From Rubripirellula tenax (GTDB lineage: Bacteria; Planctomycetota; Planctomycetia; Pirellulales; Pirellulaceae), in the NCBI RefSeq assembly GCF_007860125.1, contig NZ_SJPW01000004.1:218372-282371 (forward strand): DNA of 64,000 nucleotides. The letters run 5' to 3'. Shown here piece by piece: positions 36,222-45,263 of the stretch (within the stretch, counting starts at the first letter, position 1; each line of letters opens with the position of its first letter). Below the pieces are notes generated by a model, which did no database searches, was not told where the DNA came from, and worked only from the letters and a program-made list of their open reading frames with translations. The position numbers and the translations under genes were made by a program.

Positions 36222-39200
36222 GTGTTTACCATTGCCCCACGCGTTCTTGATCTGTTTCGACAACCGACGGGGTCGACCCGTCGCCGCTCAAAACAATGGG
36301 TTCGACGAGCGTTGCGTTCGGAAATTCTTGAGAACCGAATGGTTCTGAGTGGCATTTCGCTGGTGTCGCTCCCCCACGATGAATCTTCGATTGAAGCTGT
36401 AGCTTCGATCGAAGCGATTGTTCCGGCGGTCGATGATGCTGCCGACGTGGTCACTTTGGAGAGCTTCGCCCAGCAGGATTCGAGCGAAGCAGCTTTACCG
36501 GAAAGCAACGCAATCACTCCGTTTTGGCGAAAGGTCGGCGACGCACCGACGTTTGCACCGGAGTGGTACGCCAACCAGGGCGAGGTCACTCAGCACGTCT
36601 ACTACGACGATGCGCTAACACCCGCTGAGAACGGTGCGTTGTTGAGGGATGTGATCAGCAACCTTTCCGCCGGCGACCACATTCAAATCCATGCTGGCAC
36701 CTACTCCATCGACTCGTATTACACGATTCAGGCTTCGGGCACCGAGTCACAACCGGTAACGATTGCAGGAGCACCGGGCGAGGAGGTCACCATCACCCGC
36801 TTCAATGCGACGCAGAATGTGATGAACATTTTTCCGTCGCAGTATTTGATCATCGAGGGCTTGCATTTGCGCGGCGGATCGACCGGGCTAAAAATCCAGG
36901 AGGTCAGCCACTTCATGTTGCACAATGTTGAGATTTCGGAAACGAAGGGCAATGGAGTTGCGGCGAATTCCAAGGACACGTCGTATCTTTACTTCATTGA
37001 CAACGAGATCCATGACACAGGCGGGAACGGCGAAGGGCTCTATCTGGGTGCCCATGATGGATCGAAGATTACACACAATTCGTATGTGATCGGCAATTAC
37101 ATTTACAACTTGAACGCGTCCGACGTTGGCCAAGGTGACGGGATAGAGATCAAAGATGGATCTTACGCCGTGACGATCAAGCACAACTTTGTCCAGAATA
37201 CGAACTACCCCGGAATCATTGTCTATCGAACGGGTCGAGGTGCCGAAGATCGCAACATCATCGAAGAAAATGTGATCATCAACTCGAATGACACCGCCAT
37301 TCAAGCGACCGCGGACGCCGTCATTCGCAACAATCTTGTCGTGACCAATCGAACGGGATTTTTGTCCAAGCCATTCACCACCGTCCCTCAAAATTTAACG
37401 GTTGTGAATAACACGATTGTTGCTGGGACCGACGGCGTGCGAACGATCGGCTGGGATAGCGAGGACGCGGTCGACAACGTGTTCGCCAACAACGTCATTC
37501 ATTCTGCGGTTGATCGCCCCATCCCCAACGGCCTTGGCAATGCGACGGTTGTGGGCAACGTCGTGGTGACCGATCTTGCAGCGACGTTCGCCGATATCCA
37601 ATTCAACGGAACCAGCTGGGACCCAACTCCGCTTCCGAACACCCAATTGATCGGGACTGCTGATTTGAGTTACTTACCGGAGGTTGACTTGACGGGCCGG
37701 CCTCGGATCACTGGTGGTGACGTTGGTGCGGTCGACTATCGCGAAGTGGGTGGCGAACTGCCTGACCCCGACGTTCCGGCCGACGGCGTTTACGGACGGT
37801 TCGACTTTGGAAGTGATACGTCGCCATTGGGATCCGAATATACGCGAGTCACGCAAGCGGATCGTTACGACTACATTGCCCCGTATGGTTGGATCAGCGG
37901 CAGCGTTGGTTCGCGAGATCGAGCCAGAGGTGACGACTTGAACCGAGACTTTAATTTTGTTTCCTCGGGATCGATGACGTTTGTGGTCGACGTTCCCGAC
38001 GGGAATTATCAGGCGACGGTCGGCTTCAGCGATCAGTCCTACGCGATCGACGGTATGCAGGTGTCTATCGAGGGCACGTCCGTTGACACCATTTCAACGG
38101 TGGCTGGCGAAACGGTCTTGCGAACGTACGAGTTTGAGATTCGAGATCGGCAACTGTCGCTGACACTGACTCGAGGTGCGAGTGGTTTTGCGCTGATCAA
38201 CTCGCTTGAACTGAAGCGAGTTTTGGATGTCGGTGCGGGTGTGTTGGTGACGCCGGGGCTGAACCAGACGACGACGGAATCGCTTGGCACGTCAACTTTT
38301 GCTGTCCAATTGAAGACACGTCCGACGGCGCAGGTAACGATCAATCTGTTGTCAACCGATAGCAGCGAAGGAATGTTGTCGCAAACGCAACTGGTATTTA
38401 CCCCAGACGATTGGGACCAGCCTAAAACGGTAACGGCCATCGGCGTTGACGACTCGGTGCTCGACGGCGATATCGAGTACACCATCATGACTTCGGCGAC
38501 GGAAAGTGAAGATCCGGCGTACGACGGGCTGCCGGTCGACGACATCAATCTTGTCAACCTCGACAACGAAGTCGTCACGGACCGGCTGATTTCGCAGTTC
38601 GACTTTGGTACCGCCGGTTCACCGGTTGCGACGGGCTATACGCAAGTCACGCCATCAGATCGATACGACCCCGCGGTTGGACATGGCTGGCTAGGTAGAA
38701 GCATTGGCGGGCGGGACCGCGCGAGGATGGATGACACGACCCGCGACTTTAACTTTGTTGCATCTGGGTCAATGACGTTTGGCGTCGACATCCCCGCTGG
38801 CAACTATCAGGTCGAGATTGTCGTCGCAGATGCGATTTACGAGAATCAGGGCATGCAGGTTCTGGTCGAAGGGGAGCAAGTCGATACGCTGTCGATCTCG
38901 GGGGGTGAATCGATCACGCGAACGTACGATGTCATGGTTCAAGATGGGCAATTGACGTTGACGATGGTTCGCGGGACTCGTGGATTCGCATTGATCAATG
39001 CATTGAAGTTGACATCTTCGTCGACACCAAACGCCGATCCCGGTGTGATCGTACGGGCGGCGGCCAACCAGGTCACTTCTGAAAATCTGGACAGCACCTC
39101 ATTCACCGTCGAGCTAGGATCGGCGCCGACGTCACCCGTTGAGATCAACCTTGGATCGAACAACGAGAACGAAGGCACGTTGTCGACAGGCCAACTTGTT

Positions 39201-39830
39201 TTTACGCAGGAAAACTGGAACCAACCCCAGACGGTTACTGTCACGGGAGTGGACGACGACTTGGTCGATGGCGATATTCCCTATCAAGTGATCACGTCGA
39301 ACACGACGAGCCTTGATCCCAGTTATCAAGGGCTGGATGTGGATGATGTCTCAATTACCAATTTGGACAACGATATATCGGCGACCGAGTTGGTCAACCG
39401 GTTCGATTTCGGCAGCAGCACTTCGCCCACCGAAGCCGGGTATACCAAGGTGGTCCCGACCGACCGCTATGATGCATCCAAGGGATTCGGTTGGCTAAGC
39501 GGGCAACTCGGATCGCGCGATCGCACGGACGCGGACGATTTGACGCGTGACTTCAACCATGTTGCGTCAGGGGCGATGGAATTTGCCGTGGATCTTGCCA
39601 ATGGCGTTTACCGAATTTCTGTCATCATTGGCGATCGATACTACGCTCATTCCGGCATGAAGGTATCGGTCGAGGGCGAATTGGTGGACACACTTTCAAT
39701 TGGCCCCAACGAGTTCTTTCGCGATAGCTACATGGCGACGGTCAGCGACGGGCAATTGACGCTAGAAATCGCTCGCGGTGAAAGTGGTTTCGCGCTCATC
39801 AACTCGATGACGATTGAGCGGATCACTTAG
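36222..39830 (+). CDS. LEPR-XLL-like beta-helix surface protein with three carbohydrate-binding-like domains
   Basis: A 1202-residue multidomain protein. The N-terminus (ALRSEILENRMVLSG, about residues 29-43) resembles the planctomycete LEPR-XLL motif found on large exported proteins. Residues about 125-455 form a right-handed parallel beta-helix of the pectate-lyase/NosD type (repeating N-x-I and N-V-I turns such as IGNYIYNL, IKHNFVQN, IEENVIIN, VVNNTIVA). Then three copies of a galactose-binding-like domain starting FDFG and containing RDF-NFV or RDF-NHV and GFALIN (about 524-665, 792-931, 1059-1202) alternate with two Calx-beta-like domains ending VNLDNE and ITNLDND. The FDFG domain resembles those in rhamnogalacturonan-active enzymes. 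It has no PEP-CTERM tail. Start is GTG 36222. It is probably an adhesin, epimerase or lyase bound to the polysaccharide. Confidence 0.82.
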   Translation: MFTIAPRVLDLFRQPTGSTRRRSKQWVRRALRSEILENRMVLSGISLVSLPHDESSIEAVASIEAIVPAVDDAADVVTLESFAQQDSSEAALPESNAITPFWRKVGDAPTFAPEWYANQGEVTQHVYYDDALTPAENGALLRDVISNLSAGDHIQIHAGTYSIDSYYTIQASGTESQPVTIAGAPGEEVTITRFNATQNVMNIFPSQYLIIEGLHLRGGSTGLKIQEVSHFMLHNVEISETKGNGVAANSKDTSYLYFIDNEIHDTGGNGEGLYLGAHDGSKITHNSYVIGNYIYNLNASDVGQGDGIEIKDGSYAVTIKHNFVQNTNYPGIIVYRTGRGAEDRNIIEENVIINSNDTAIQATADAVIRNNLVVTNRTGFLSKPFTTVPQNLTVVNNTIVAGTDGVRTIGWDSEDAVDNVFANNVIHSAVDRPIPNGLGNATVVGNVVVTDLAATFADIQFNGTSWDPTPLPNTQLIGTADLSYLPEVDLTGRPRITGGDVGAVDYREVGGELPDPDVPADGVYGRFDFGSDTSPLGSEYTRVTQADRYDYIAPYGWISGSVGSRDRARGDDLNRDFNFVSSGSMTFVVDVPDGNYQATVGFSDQSYAIDGMQVSIEGTSVDTISTVAGETVLRTYEFEIRDRQLSLTLTRGASGFALINSLELKRVLDVGAGVLVTPGLNQTTTESLGTSTFAVQLKTRPTAQVTINLLSTDSSEGMLSQTQLVFTPDDWDQPKTVTAIGVDDSVLDGDIEYTIMTSATESEDPAYDGLPVDDINLVNLDNEVVTDRLISQFDFGTAGSPVATGYTQVTPSDRYDPAVGHGWLGRSIGGRDRARMDDTTRDFNFVASGSMTFGVDIPAGNYQVEIVVADAIYENQGMQVLVEGEQVDTLSISGGESITRTYDVMVQDGQLTLTMVRGTRGFALINALKLTSSSTPNADPGVIVRAAANQVTSENLDSTSFTVELGSAPTSPVEINLGSNNENEGTLSTGQLVFTQENWNQPQTVTVTGVDDDLVDGDIPYQVITSNTTSLDPSYQGLDVDDVSITNLDNDISATELVNRFDFGSSTSPTEAGYTKVVPTDRYDASKGFGWLSGQLGSRDRTDADDLTRDFNHVASGAMEFAVDLANGVYRISVIIGDRYYAHSGMKVSVEGELVDTLSIGPNEFFRDSYMATVSDGQLTLEIARGESGFALINSMTIERIT

Positions 39831-39912
39831 GCGACGAGTGTGGTAGGGGATTGCGAAAGGGTGGGGGCGCAGCCAGTATCTTGGCCCAACCCTCCCCCCG
39901 TGTTTGGCAATC

Positions 39913-41115
39913 ATGAGAATCCTGTACCACCATCGGACGTTAGGCGATGGCGCCGAAGGGGTGCACGTTGCCGCCATGATCGCGGCGTTTCGCCAACTTG
40001 GGCATCAAGTGCTAGTGGTCGCACTGGCTGGCGAACCGACGTCGAACGGCACCGACTCGCTGGCACCAGACTTACCAGCACCTCAGATAAACGATCGCCC
40101 GTTGTCGAAGAAAATCCTGTCACGCCTGGCCGGGATATTGCCAGGTGTCACTTACGAATTGGCAGAACTTGCCTACAACGTTCCGGCGAAGCGGCGATTG
40201 AGACGTGCGATTCGTTCCTTTCAACCCGACTTTGTCTACGATCGATACAACAGCTTCTCAACAGCCGCCATTGATGCAGCCGCTTCCGAGAACGTGCCGG
40301 TTTGCTTGGAAGTCAACGCTCCGGTTGCTCTGGAGCGACGAATGGCGGGCGAGAACCGGCCCTTAAGACTCGAAAAGTTGGCGATTCGTTGCGAACGACG
40401 GATTTGCCGTGCTGCTGATCGGGTCGTCGTGGTTTCAACGCCGCTGAAGACCTTTTTGGTAGAACAGCGTGGTGTTTCTGCTGATCGCGTCTCGGTGATC
40501 CCCAACGGTGCCGACCCCATTCAGTTTGATCCGCAGAGGTCGGGAGACGACGTTCGGCGGCGACTGGGGATTGAAGGTCGGATTGTTGTTGGATTCATCG
40601 GTATCTTGCGACGATGGCATGGCGTTGATTTGCTAGTCGACGGGTTCGAGCGAATCGAGCTGCGCGACCCTTTGCCGCACTTGCTGATCGTGGGGGATGG
40701 CCCCATTGAGGCTGAGCTTCGGGAGTTGGTGAATCAGAAGGGGTTGCAAGATCGAGTCACATTCACGGGACGCATCGTCCATAGCCAGGTGCAAGATTAC
40801 CTAGCCGCCTTTGACATCGCCGTCAGCCCGCGAGCAACGTTCTATGCTTCCCCCATGAAAATCCTAGAATCGATGGCGATGGGGACCCCGATCGTCGCCG
40901 CGGATACTGAAAATATCCGAGATCTGATCTCGGACGGTCACGATGGGTTGCTGTTCCAACCCGAGGATAGTGACTCGCTAGCAAAGGCGATCCAGAGGCT
41001 GGCCGAGGACCGAGAGCTAGCAAGTACCTTGGGGCGAAACTCTCGAACGAAGGTCGAAGAAGAACGAAACTGGTTAAGCATTGCGAAAGAAGTTGCTTCG
41101 CACTTTGAACGGTGA
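39913..41115 (+). CDS. Glycosyltransferase, GT4 (paralogue of the one at 28471)
   Basis: A 400-residue GT-B enzyme beginning MRILYHHRTLGDGAEGVHVA. The donor half has VGFIGILRRWHGVDLLVDGF and TFYASPMKILESMAMGTPIV. ATG at 39913 is preferred over an in-frame TTG at 39904. Conservation with the protein at 28471 in the first 20 residues, WHG-D and SPMKILE blocks marks them as paralogues. It is the last gene of the long plus-strand locus. A 74-base G/C-rich gap separates it from the beta-helix gene. Confidence 0.9.
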   Translation: MRILYHHRTLGDGAEGVHVAAMIAAFRQLGHQVLVVALAGEPTSNGTDSLAPDLPAPQINDRPLSKKILSRLAGILPGVTYELAELAYNVPAKRRLRRAIRSFQPDFVYDRYNSFSTAAIDAAASENVPVCLEVNAPVALERRMAGENRPLRLEKLAIRCERRICRAADRVVVVSTPLKTFLVEQRGVSADRVSVIPNGADPIQFDPQRSGDDVRRRLGIEGRIVVGFIGILRRWHGVDLLVDGFERIELRDPLPHLLIVGDGPIEAELRELVNQKGLQDRVTFTGRIVHSQVQDYLAAFDIAVSPRATFYASPMKILESMAMGTPIVAADTENIRDLISDGHDGLLFQPEDSDSLAKAIQRLAEDRELASTLGRNSRTKVEEERNWLSIAKEVASHFER

Positions 41116-41318
41116 CCTGGCGTGCAGCCGGCACTCAAGAACCCCATTCAAGCAAAGTCTCGACTTTTCTTTCGGGGCTCTTGATTCTAAGCCGATCTGT
41201 ATAGGTATTCGCAGTAAACGCGGATTGCGCGATTGGGAAAAATGGTCCGACGACGGAACAACAGGTGCACATTTAGCAACTAGTTTCTCTTCTGCCGCCA
41301 TCTTTTCGTAGAATCCCC

Positions 41319-41347
41319 TTGCCACCCCCCCGTCCAATCGCTACAAT
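41319..41347 (+). promoter_or_regulatory. Near-consensus sigma70-type promoter abutting a start codon
   Basis: TTGCCA at 41319-41324 and TACAAT at 41342-41347 match 5 of 6 bases each and are exactly 17 bases apart. The ATG of the following gene is only 7 bases beyond the -10, so transcription should begin at or within a base or two of the A of ATG, which would give a leaderless mRNA. There is no Shine-Dalgarno sequence for that gene, consistent with this. Confidence 0.65.
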
Positions 41348-41354
41348 CATCGGT

Positions 41355-41690
41355 ATGTTCCGCATCCTCCTCCTTACCGCAATTCTCACTTCGATTGGGC
41401 TCACCTCCGCCGAAGCTGGAATTCTCACTCAAGTTACGGACCAAGTCCGTGGCGATGCGGGCGCTTTGGAGGACTTTTCGCCGTCCGAACCAAGTGAACA
41501 ACGTCCAGTCATCAGTTCAGGCAGTTTTGATTTCGCGGTTTCATCGCAATTAGTACATGATTCGGGCTCCCAGCCCGCATCCCTAAGTCGATGGTCGTTC
41601 TGGCTCAGCTTTCCCTCCGGGGATGTCTTTGAGTTTTCGGAACGCTCACCGCGCCAACCGCTAGTGAGGGGTTTGCTAAGGCCTGCGTAG
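41355..41690 (+). CDS. Small secreted protein of unknown function
   Basis: A 111-residue protein with a clean signal peptide (MFRILLLTAILTSIGLTSAEA then Gly). The mature part is Ser/Pro rich, contains no Cys, and matches no family I recognise. A promoter directly upstream places its start codon at the transcript 5' end. The PEP-CTERM gene begins 67 bases after it, so the two may share a transcript and function. The peptide ends PLVRGLLRPA and has no sorting signal of its own. Confidence 0.6.
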   Translation: MFRILLLTAILTSIGLTSAEAGILTQVTDQVRGDAGALEDFSPSEPSEQRPVISSGSFDFAVSSQLVHDSGSQPASLSRWSFWLSFPSGDVFEFSERSPRQPLVRGLLRPA

Positions 41691-41757
41691 CGTTGTTGAG
41701 AAATCGATTTTTGCTTTTGATTTACAACAATTCTATTTTGACCTTAGGAAACTTACT

Positions 41758-42513
41758 ATGAAACGTGTTCTATCTGTTTTGGCCCTGATGATGGTCGCCA
41801 CCGCTGTTCAAGCTGGTGTGTTGGTTGAATCGTCGCTCATCGTCGATAACTTCCGCTTGGTTGATTCGAGCGGCATGATTTTGCAAGCTGGCGTTGACTA
41901 TCAAATCAGCGCAACATCGCCTGCCTTGAGCCTGACCTCGAACGAAGTCAACGGCAGTGGTGTCGCTGTGTCGTCCCTGGCCGGGAACGCTTTGGTTGCA
42001 CCTGGTGCGATGGGCACGACCACGGCGACTTTGGCGCTGGCTGACGGGTTCATCGGAAGCGCCAACGAAGTTTTGGCCAGCTTGACTGCTCAAAGCTCAT
42101 TCACCGCAAACCGCGATCTGAGCGGCGTGAAGGCGTTGTTCGATGTTTCTGCATTCGTTGACGTTTCGCGAGATTCGGGCATGCCTTTGGGTACCGGCCG
42201 GGGAACAACCGAGTTGACTTTCGGCGTTAGCGGTTTCGGTTCGAACGTTGAAGTCGTTCTGACCCCCGTTGGAAACTTCAACCTGACCCAAGTTGGCGTT
42301 GGTCGTGCGGAAAACACCCCAACTCCTCCTCGTGCCTTCGAAACACAAGCGTTCAGCTTGTTGACCAACCGCACCTATGGCTTCACCGTTTCGCAGACCG
42401 TAACTGCGAACTTCAGTGCCGTTCCTGAGCCATCTTCGATCTGCGCCTTCGGTGCATTGGGAGTTGTTGGCTTGGTTGCTAGCCGTCGTCGCAAAGCTGC
42501 GAAGAACGCTTAG
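41758..42513 (+). CDS. PEP-CTERM sorting-domain protein
   Basis: A 251-residue secreted protein and the only obvious exosortase substrate in the window. It has an N-terminal signal peptide (MKRVLSVLALMMVATAVQAG), a beta-rich Ser/Thr/Val/Ala-rich middle without Cys until the tail, and a canonical C-terminal sorting signal: VPEPSS at about 223-228, a short hydrophobic helix, and a basic tail SRRRKAAKNA. AGGA lies 8 bases before the ATG. A weak promoter (TTGCTT 41711-41716, TATTTT 41734-41739, spacing 17) may also drive it alone. A strong terminator follows. The mature function is unknown; it is probably a matrix component. Confidence 0.9.
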   Translation: MKRVLSVLALMMVATAVQAGVLVESSLIVDNFRLVDSSGMILQAGVDYQISATSPALSLTSNEVNGSGVAVSSLAGNALVAPGAMGTTTATLALADGFIGSANEVLASLTAQSSFTANRDLSGVKALFDVSAFVDVSRDSGMPLGTGRGTTELTFGVSGFGSNVEVVLTPVGNFNLTQVGVGRAENTPTPPRAFETQAFSLLTNRTYGFTVSQTVTANFSAVPEPSSICAFGALGVVGLVASRRRKAAKNA

Positions 42514-42557
42514 TTTCTTAGCGGTAGTTTACCGCTTCAGATAATTTGAACCTTAGA

Positions 42558-42587
42558 AGCTCGCGATTTCGGTCGCGAGCTTTTTTT
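42558..42587 (+). terminator. Rho-independent terminator after the PEP-CTERM gene
   Basis: A perfect 9-bp stem AGCTCGCGA/TCGCGAGCT (42558-42566 and 42573-42581) with a TTTCGG loop is followed by a run of T. It lies 45 bases after the PEP-CTERM stop and separates it from the convergent FAD oxidase gene. Confidence 0.92.
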
Positions 42588-42647
42588 ATTGGGCGACCGT
42601 GTGTTGGCTCGATCAACCCAAATGGGCCCCGCAGACGCCGTTCGCCG

Positions 42648-42706
42648 GGATAGAACTGCGAAGCAGTGCGATCCATGTTACCGCGTGCCACGCCTAACAG
42701 CCTGTT
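42648..42706. repeat. Short palindromic intergenic elements
   Basis: ACTGC-GAA-GCAGT (within GAACTGCGAAGCAGT) lies near 42655-42667 and AACAG-C-CTGTT at 42696-42706. The first shares a 15-base core (one mismatch) with a hairpin at 63893-63907 beyond fabF, which suggests members of a dispersed palindromic repeat family. The second resembles palindromes sometimes seen near insertion sequence ends, but no transposase is present. Confidence 0.4.
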
Positions 42707-42778
42707 GAAAAAGGGGGATCCCACGGGTATCACAGAAGACGCTACCAGTGCGGACGTAACCGAAATCCGGGTTGCGGC

Positions 42779-44368
42779 TTACGCCGCGATTTTTATCGAA
42801 GACGTTCGGTATAGCGGATATCCCATTTCGTCGAGCCGTTGCCGCATGGCGCCATAGCAATGCTCGGCACGACTCGCTTCGTCAGCGTCCGACTTGTCGA
42901 ATGACAAATTCATGACCGCGACGGCCGCTCGCGGGATTACAGGAGAGATGGTTACCGGCAAGTCGAAGCCAAATTGGCTGGCAATCGGCTCAAGTTCCGT
43001 AGTAAGTCGCAAGACGTCACCGCTTCGAAATGGGATCACCGGGGCGATCCACATCAAGCCAACGTCGATAACGTTTCCCGAATCGGGGCGGTTTCGATAG
43101 AAAGCACCTTCGAGGTGTTTCGCTGATGGTTTACCGTTAAGCAAGTCGTAAACGTCAGTTACAGCGGCGGTCAAATTGCGAATCCGTTCGGGGATCACGT
43201 AGCTTGGCATTCGATCGACCGCAAAATTCAGGGCGTTTACGTGCCGTTGGCGAAAGAATCGCACGGGGCATATGCCGGAGAGGGCTTTTTTGATGTCCTT
43301 CCGCTTTGCAGCGACGATACGGTTCGTCCCGTAGAGGCCGCCAAGTCCATTCCACTTAGCCACCCCTGCCTTTTTCGCACGGTAGGCGCGTTGACGGTCA
43401 GTAAACGGTTTTCGGCGATCGAGAGCGTTACCATCCCCAGCCACTTGCGTTTGCGATGATAGCACTCGTAGATCGTTTGCAAGGTGAACAACGCTTCCAA
43501 TCACGTTCTCTTGGCGGAGCTTCCCGATCCGGTCCGCCATTCGGGCGAATACGCTTAGGTCATCTGTTTTGAATGCAAATCCATCGATTCGCTGTGGCCG
43601 GGGCATTAACCAAATTGTCATTCGAGTGACCACAGCGGCATTGCTTTGCGCAAGAACGCCCTGGAAATTTGGCCCTTGCCCATAGGGATAGACATGCCCA
43701 ACCGTCGTCTTTTCGATGTCTCCGAAACCGGTTCGCGTCATATTTCCATCGGGCCAGACTGCTTCATAGTTACAAGCGTGGGCGGTGCGATCCCCGTAGG
43801 GCGTGTGACCAAAGCCTCGTTGAAGGACATTTCCAACAATGCTGGCATCTGGGCCAGCACCTGTCACATCAAGCATTAGCCGCGATCCAGACGAATTCAG
43901 TGCGTCGGCTAGTTGTCCTTGGGTGACGCCTGGTTCGATGACTGCGTAGGCCAAATCTTCATTGATTTCGACAATACGATTCATTTCGCCCATATCAATG
44001 ATCAGATGACCATCGCCCGACGCACATGAATCGCCGTACCCCCAATTCCGGCCACGAGAGATCGTGTGCCAGGGGATTTGATGACTCGAAAGGATCCGCA
44101 TCAGCGAACTGACTTCGTCACGGTTGACCGGCCATACGACACCAAGCGGCGTCGTCGACCGAGGCAATGTCGTTTTTGCGTAGCGGTTGCGGACGGCATT
44201 TGCATCGGAAAATCGGCCGTCGGGGAACAAGTTCGCCAACTGATCTCTAACCGCGTCGAGTGACCGCGCGAAAGGGGTTTCGCAGCCTCCATCAGGCGAG
44301 TTGCCCAATACGGGACTCGCTCCCCCGAAGGGTGCCGTCGCAGCGGGTAACGACGGTGACCATGACAT
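42779..44368 (-). CDS. FAD-binding oxidase of the vanillyl-alcohol oxidase type
   Basis: A 529-residue flavoprotein. The PP-loop FAD-binding domain is visible as PVNRDEVSSLMRIL, then TISRGRNWGYGDSCASGDGHLIIDM and the glycine-rich LDVTGAGPDASIVGNVLQRGFGHTPYGDR. The C-terminal half fits the cap domain of 4-cresol dehydrogenase and vanillyl-alcohol oxidase. Such enzymes oxidise phenolic or alcohol groups; the natural substrate here is unknown. It is cotranscribed (100-base gap) with an upstream FeeM-like acyltransferase, which suggests the oxidase modifies an N-acyl product. No signal peptide. Confidence 0.85.
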   Translation of the reverse strand: MSWSPSLPAATAPFGGASPVLGNSPDGGCETPFARSLDAVRDQLANLFPDGRFSDANAVRNRYAKTTLPRSTTPLGVVWPVNRDEVSSLMRILSSHQIPWHTISRGRNWGYGDSCASGDGHLIIDMGEMNRIVEINEDLAYAVIEPGVTQGQLADALNSSGSRLMLDVTGAGPDASIVGNVLQRGFGHTPYGDRTAHACNYEAVWPDGNMTRTGFGDIEKTTVGHVYPYGQGPNFQGVLAQSNAAVVTRMTIWLMPRPQRIDGFAFKTDDLSVFARMADRIGKLRQENVIGSVVHLANDLRVLSSQTQVAGDGNALDRRKPFTDRQRAYRAKKAGVAKWNGLGGLYGTNRIVAAKRKDIKKALSGICPVRFFRQRHVNALNFAVDRMPSYVIPERIRNLTAAVTDVYDLLNGKPSAKHLEGAFYRNRPDSGNVIDVGLMWIAPVIPFRSGDVLRLTTELEPIASQFGFDLPVTISPVIPRAAVAVMNLSFDKSDADEASRAEHCYGAMRQRLDEMGYPLYRTSSIKIAA

Positions 44369-44468
44369 GCGTTTGCGTCCTTGTGATAGCGAAGGGAGAC
44401 ATGACTATGTCACCCTTCTCCGCGTGAAAAGATGGAAGGTTTCTATGCCCGCAAGCCTCCTGCGGCGG

Positions 44469-45263
44469 CTAGGCCGCAGCCTTCGCCTTGGTAGCGGAAG
44501 CTAACTCGACGGCTGATTGGGCGAAGTGTGCCGCGTCGTCGGGGTGCATGGGGCGGCTTTGCAGGTCGTTGTCCGCGAAGTTTCCATCCAGGCAATAATC
44601 GCGCCACCTCGGGCTGTACCGCGAACGGTCGTTAACGCTTCCGACGACGGCGATTCCCGGCTTTCCACCGACGGCGACGTACGGAGTTTCACGTCCGATG
44701 ATTTCACACCCCATGGCGCGGGTGTAGAAACGCGCGTGCCGGGGATGCACCACGGCAACCAGATGTTCCAAACCCTGGGCTCGGGCGAAGGAGATTGAAA
44801 GGCGAGTGAGCTGGCCAAAAACCTCGCCTCGCGGGGCTTTATCCGAATCGATGGCCAGGGACGTGATTTCGCCGACTCGAAAGCCACTTTCTTGCTGAAG
44901 TCTGGCGACCGCCTTGGGGTATGTCGAAGCAGCCGGCAGGCGACTGTGCCCAAGAACCAGCGTGACGGTGCCTACGACTTCGCCGCGATACGTGGCGATA
45001 AATACCTGGGAATCGCCGCTAAGGTGAAAATCCATGATCCGCATGCGTTGGCGATTGTGCCTGGACAGGCCCGCATCTTCGTATCGTTGCTGGAGCAGAC
45101 GAAACGCGCTTGCGAAATCATCTCGCGTTGCGGCTGTTTGAGACCGAACGAAATCCACGTTGGTCGATCCCGCAACTCGAACACGTCCGTAAAAGACTTC
45201 GGGCGGTTTTTCGACAGTTTCCAAGATCGCACCAAAGCGCTGATTTGTGTCGGTTTGTTCCAT
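44469..45263 (-). CDS. PEP-CTERM/exosortase-type acyltransferase (FeeM-like N-acyl amino acid synthase fold)
   Basis: A 264-residue GNAT-fold protein. The centre shows MDFHLSGDSQVFIATYRGEVVGTVTLV and SGFRVGEITSLAID, then HLVAVVHPRHARFYTRAMG with the RHARFY acyl-binding turn used by the FeeM and PEP-CTERM acyltransferase families. These enzymes join acyl groups from acyl-ACP to amino acids, and are linked with exosortase loci. GAGGG lies about 9 bases before the ATG at 45263. It precedes the FAD oxidase on the same strand. The substrate is unknown and not a PEP-CTERM protein itself. Confidence 0.8.
   Translation of the reverse strand: MEQTDTNQRFGAILETVEKPPEVFYGRVRVAGSTNVDFVRSQTAATRDDFASAFRLLQQRYEDAGLSRHNRQRMRIMDFHLSGDSQVFIATYRGEVVGTVTLVLGHSRLPAASTYPKAVARLQQESGFRVGEITSLAIDSDKAPRGEVFGQLTRLSISFARAQGLEHLVAVVHPRHARFYTRAMGCEIIGRETPYVAVGGKPGIAVVGSVNDRSRYSPRWRDYCLDGNFADNDLQSRPMHPDDAAHFAQSAVELASATKAKAAA

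Noticed and set aside
39831-39912. G-rich and C-rich tracts as a terminator
   Set aside because: The two tracts cannot form a continuous stem when paired antiparallel, and no T-run follows.
42690-42720. Insertion sequence remnant suggested by AACAG-C-CTGTT
   Set aside because: A single 11-base palindrome without a transposase, target duplication or second end is not enough.
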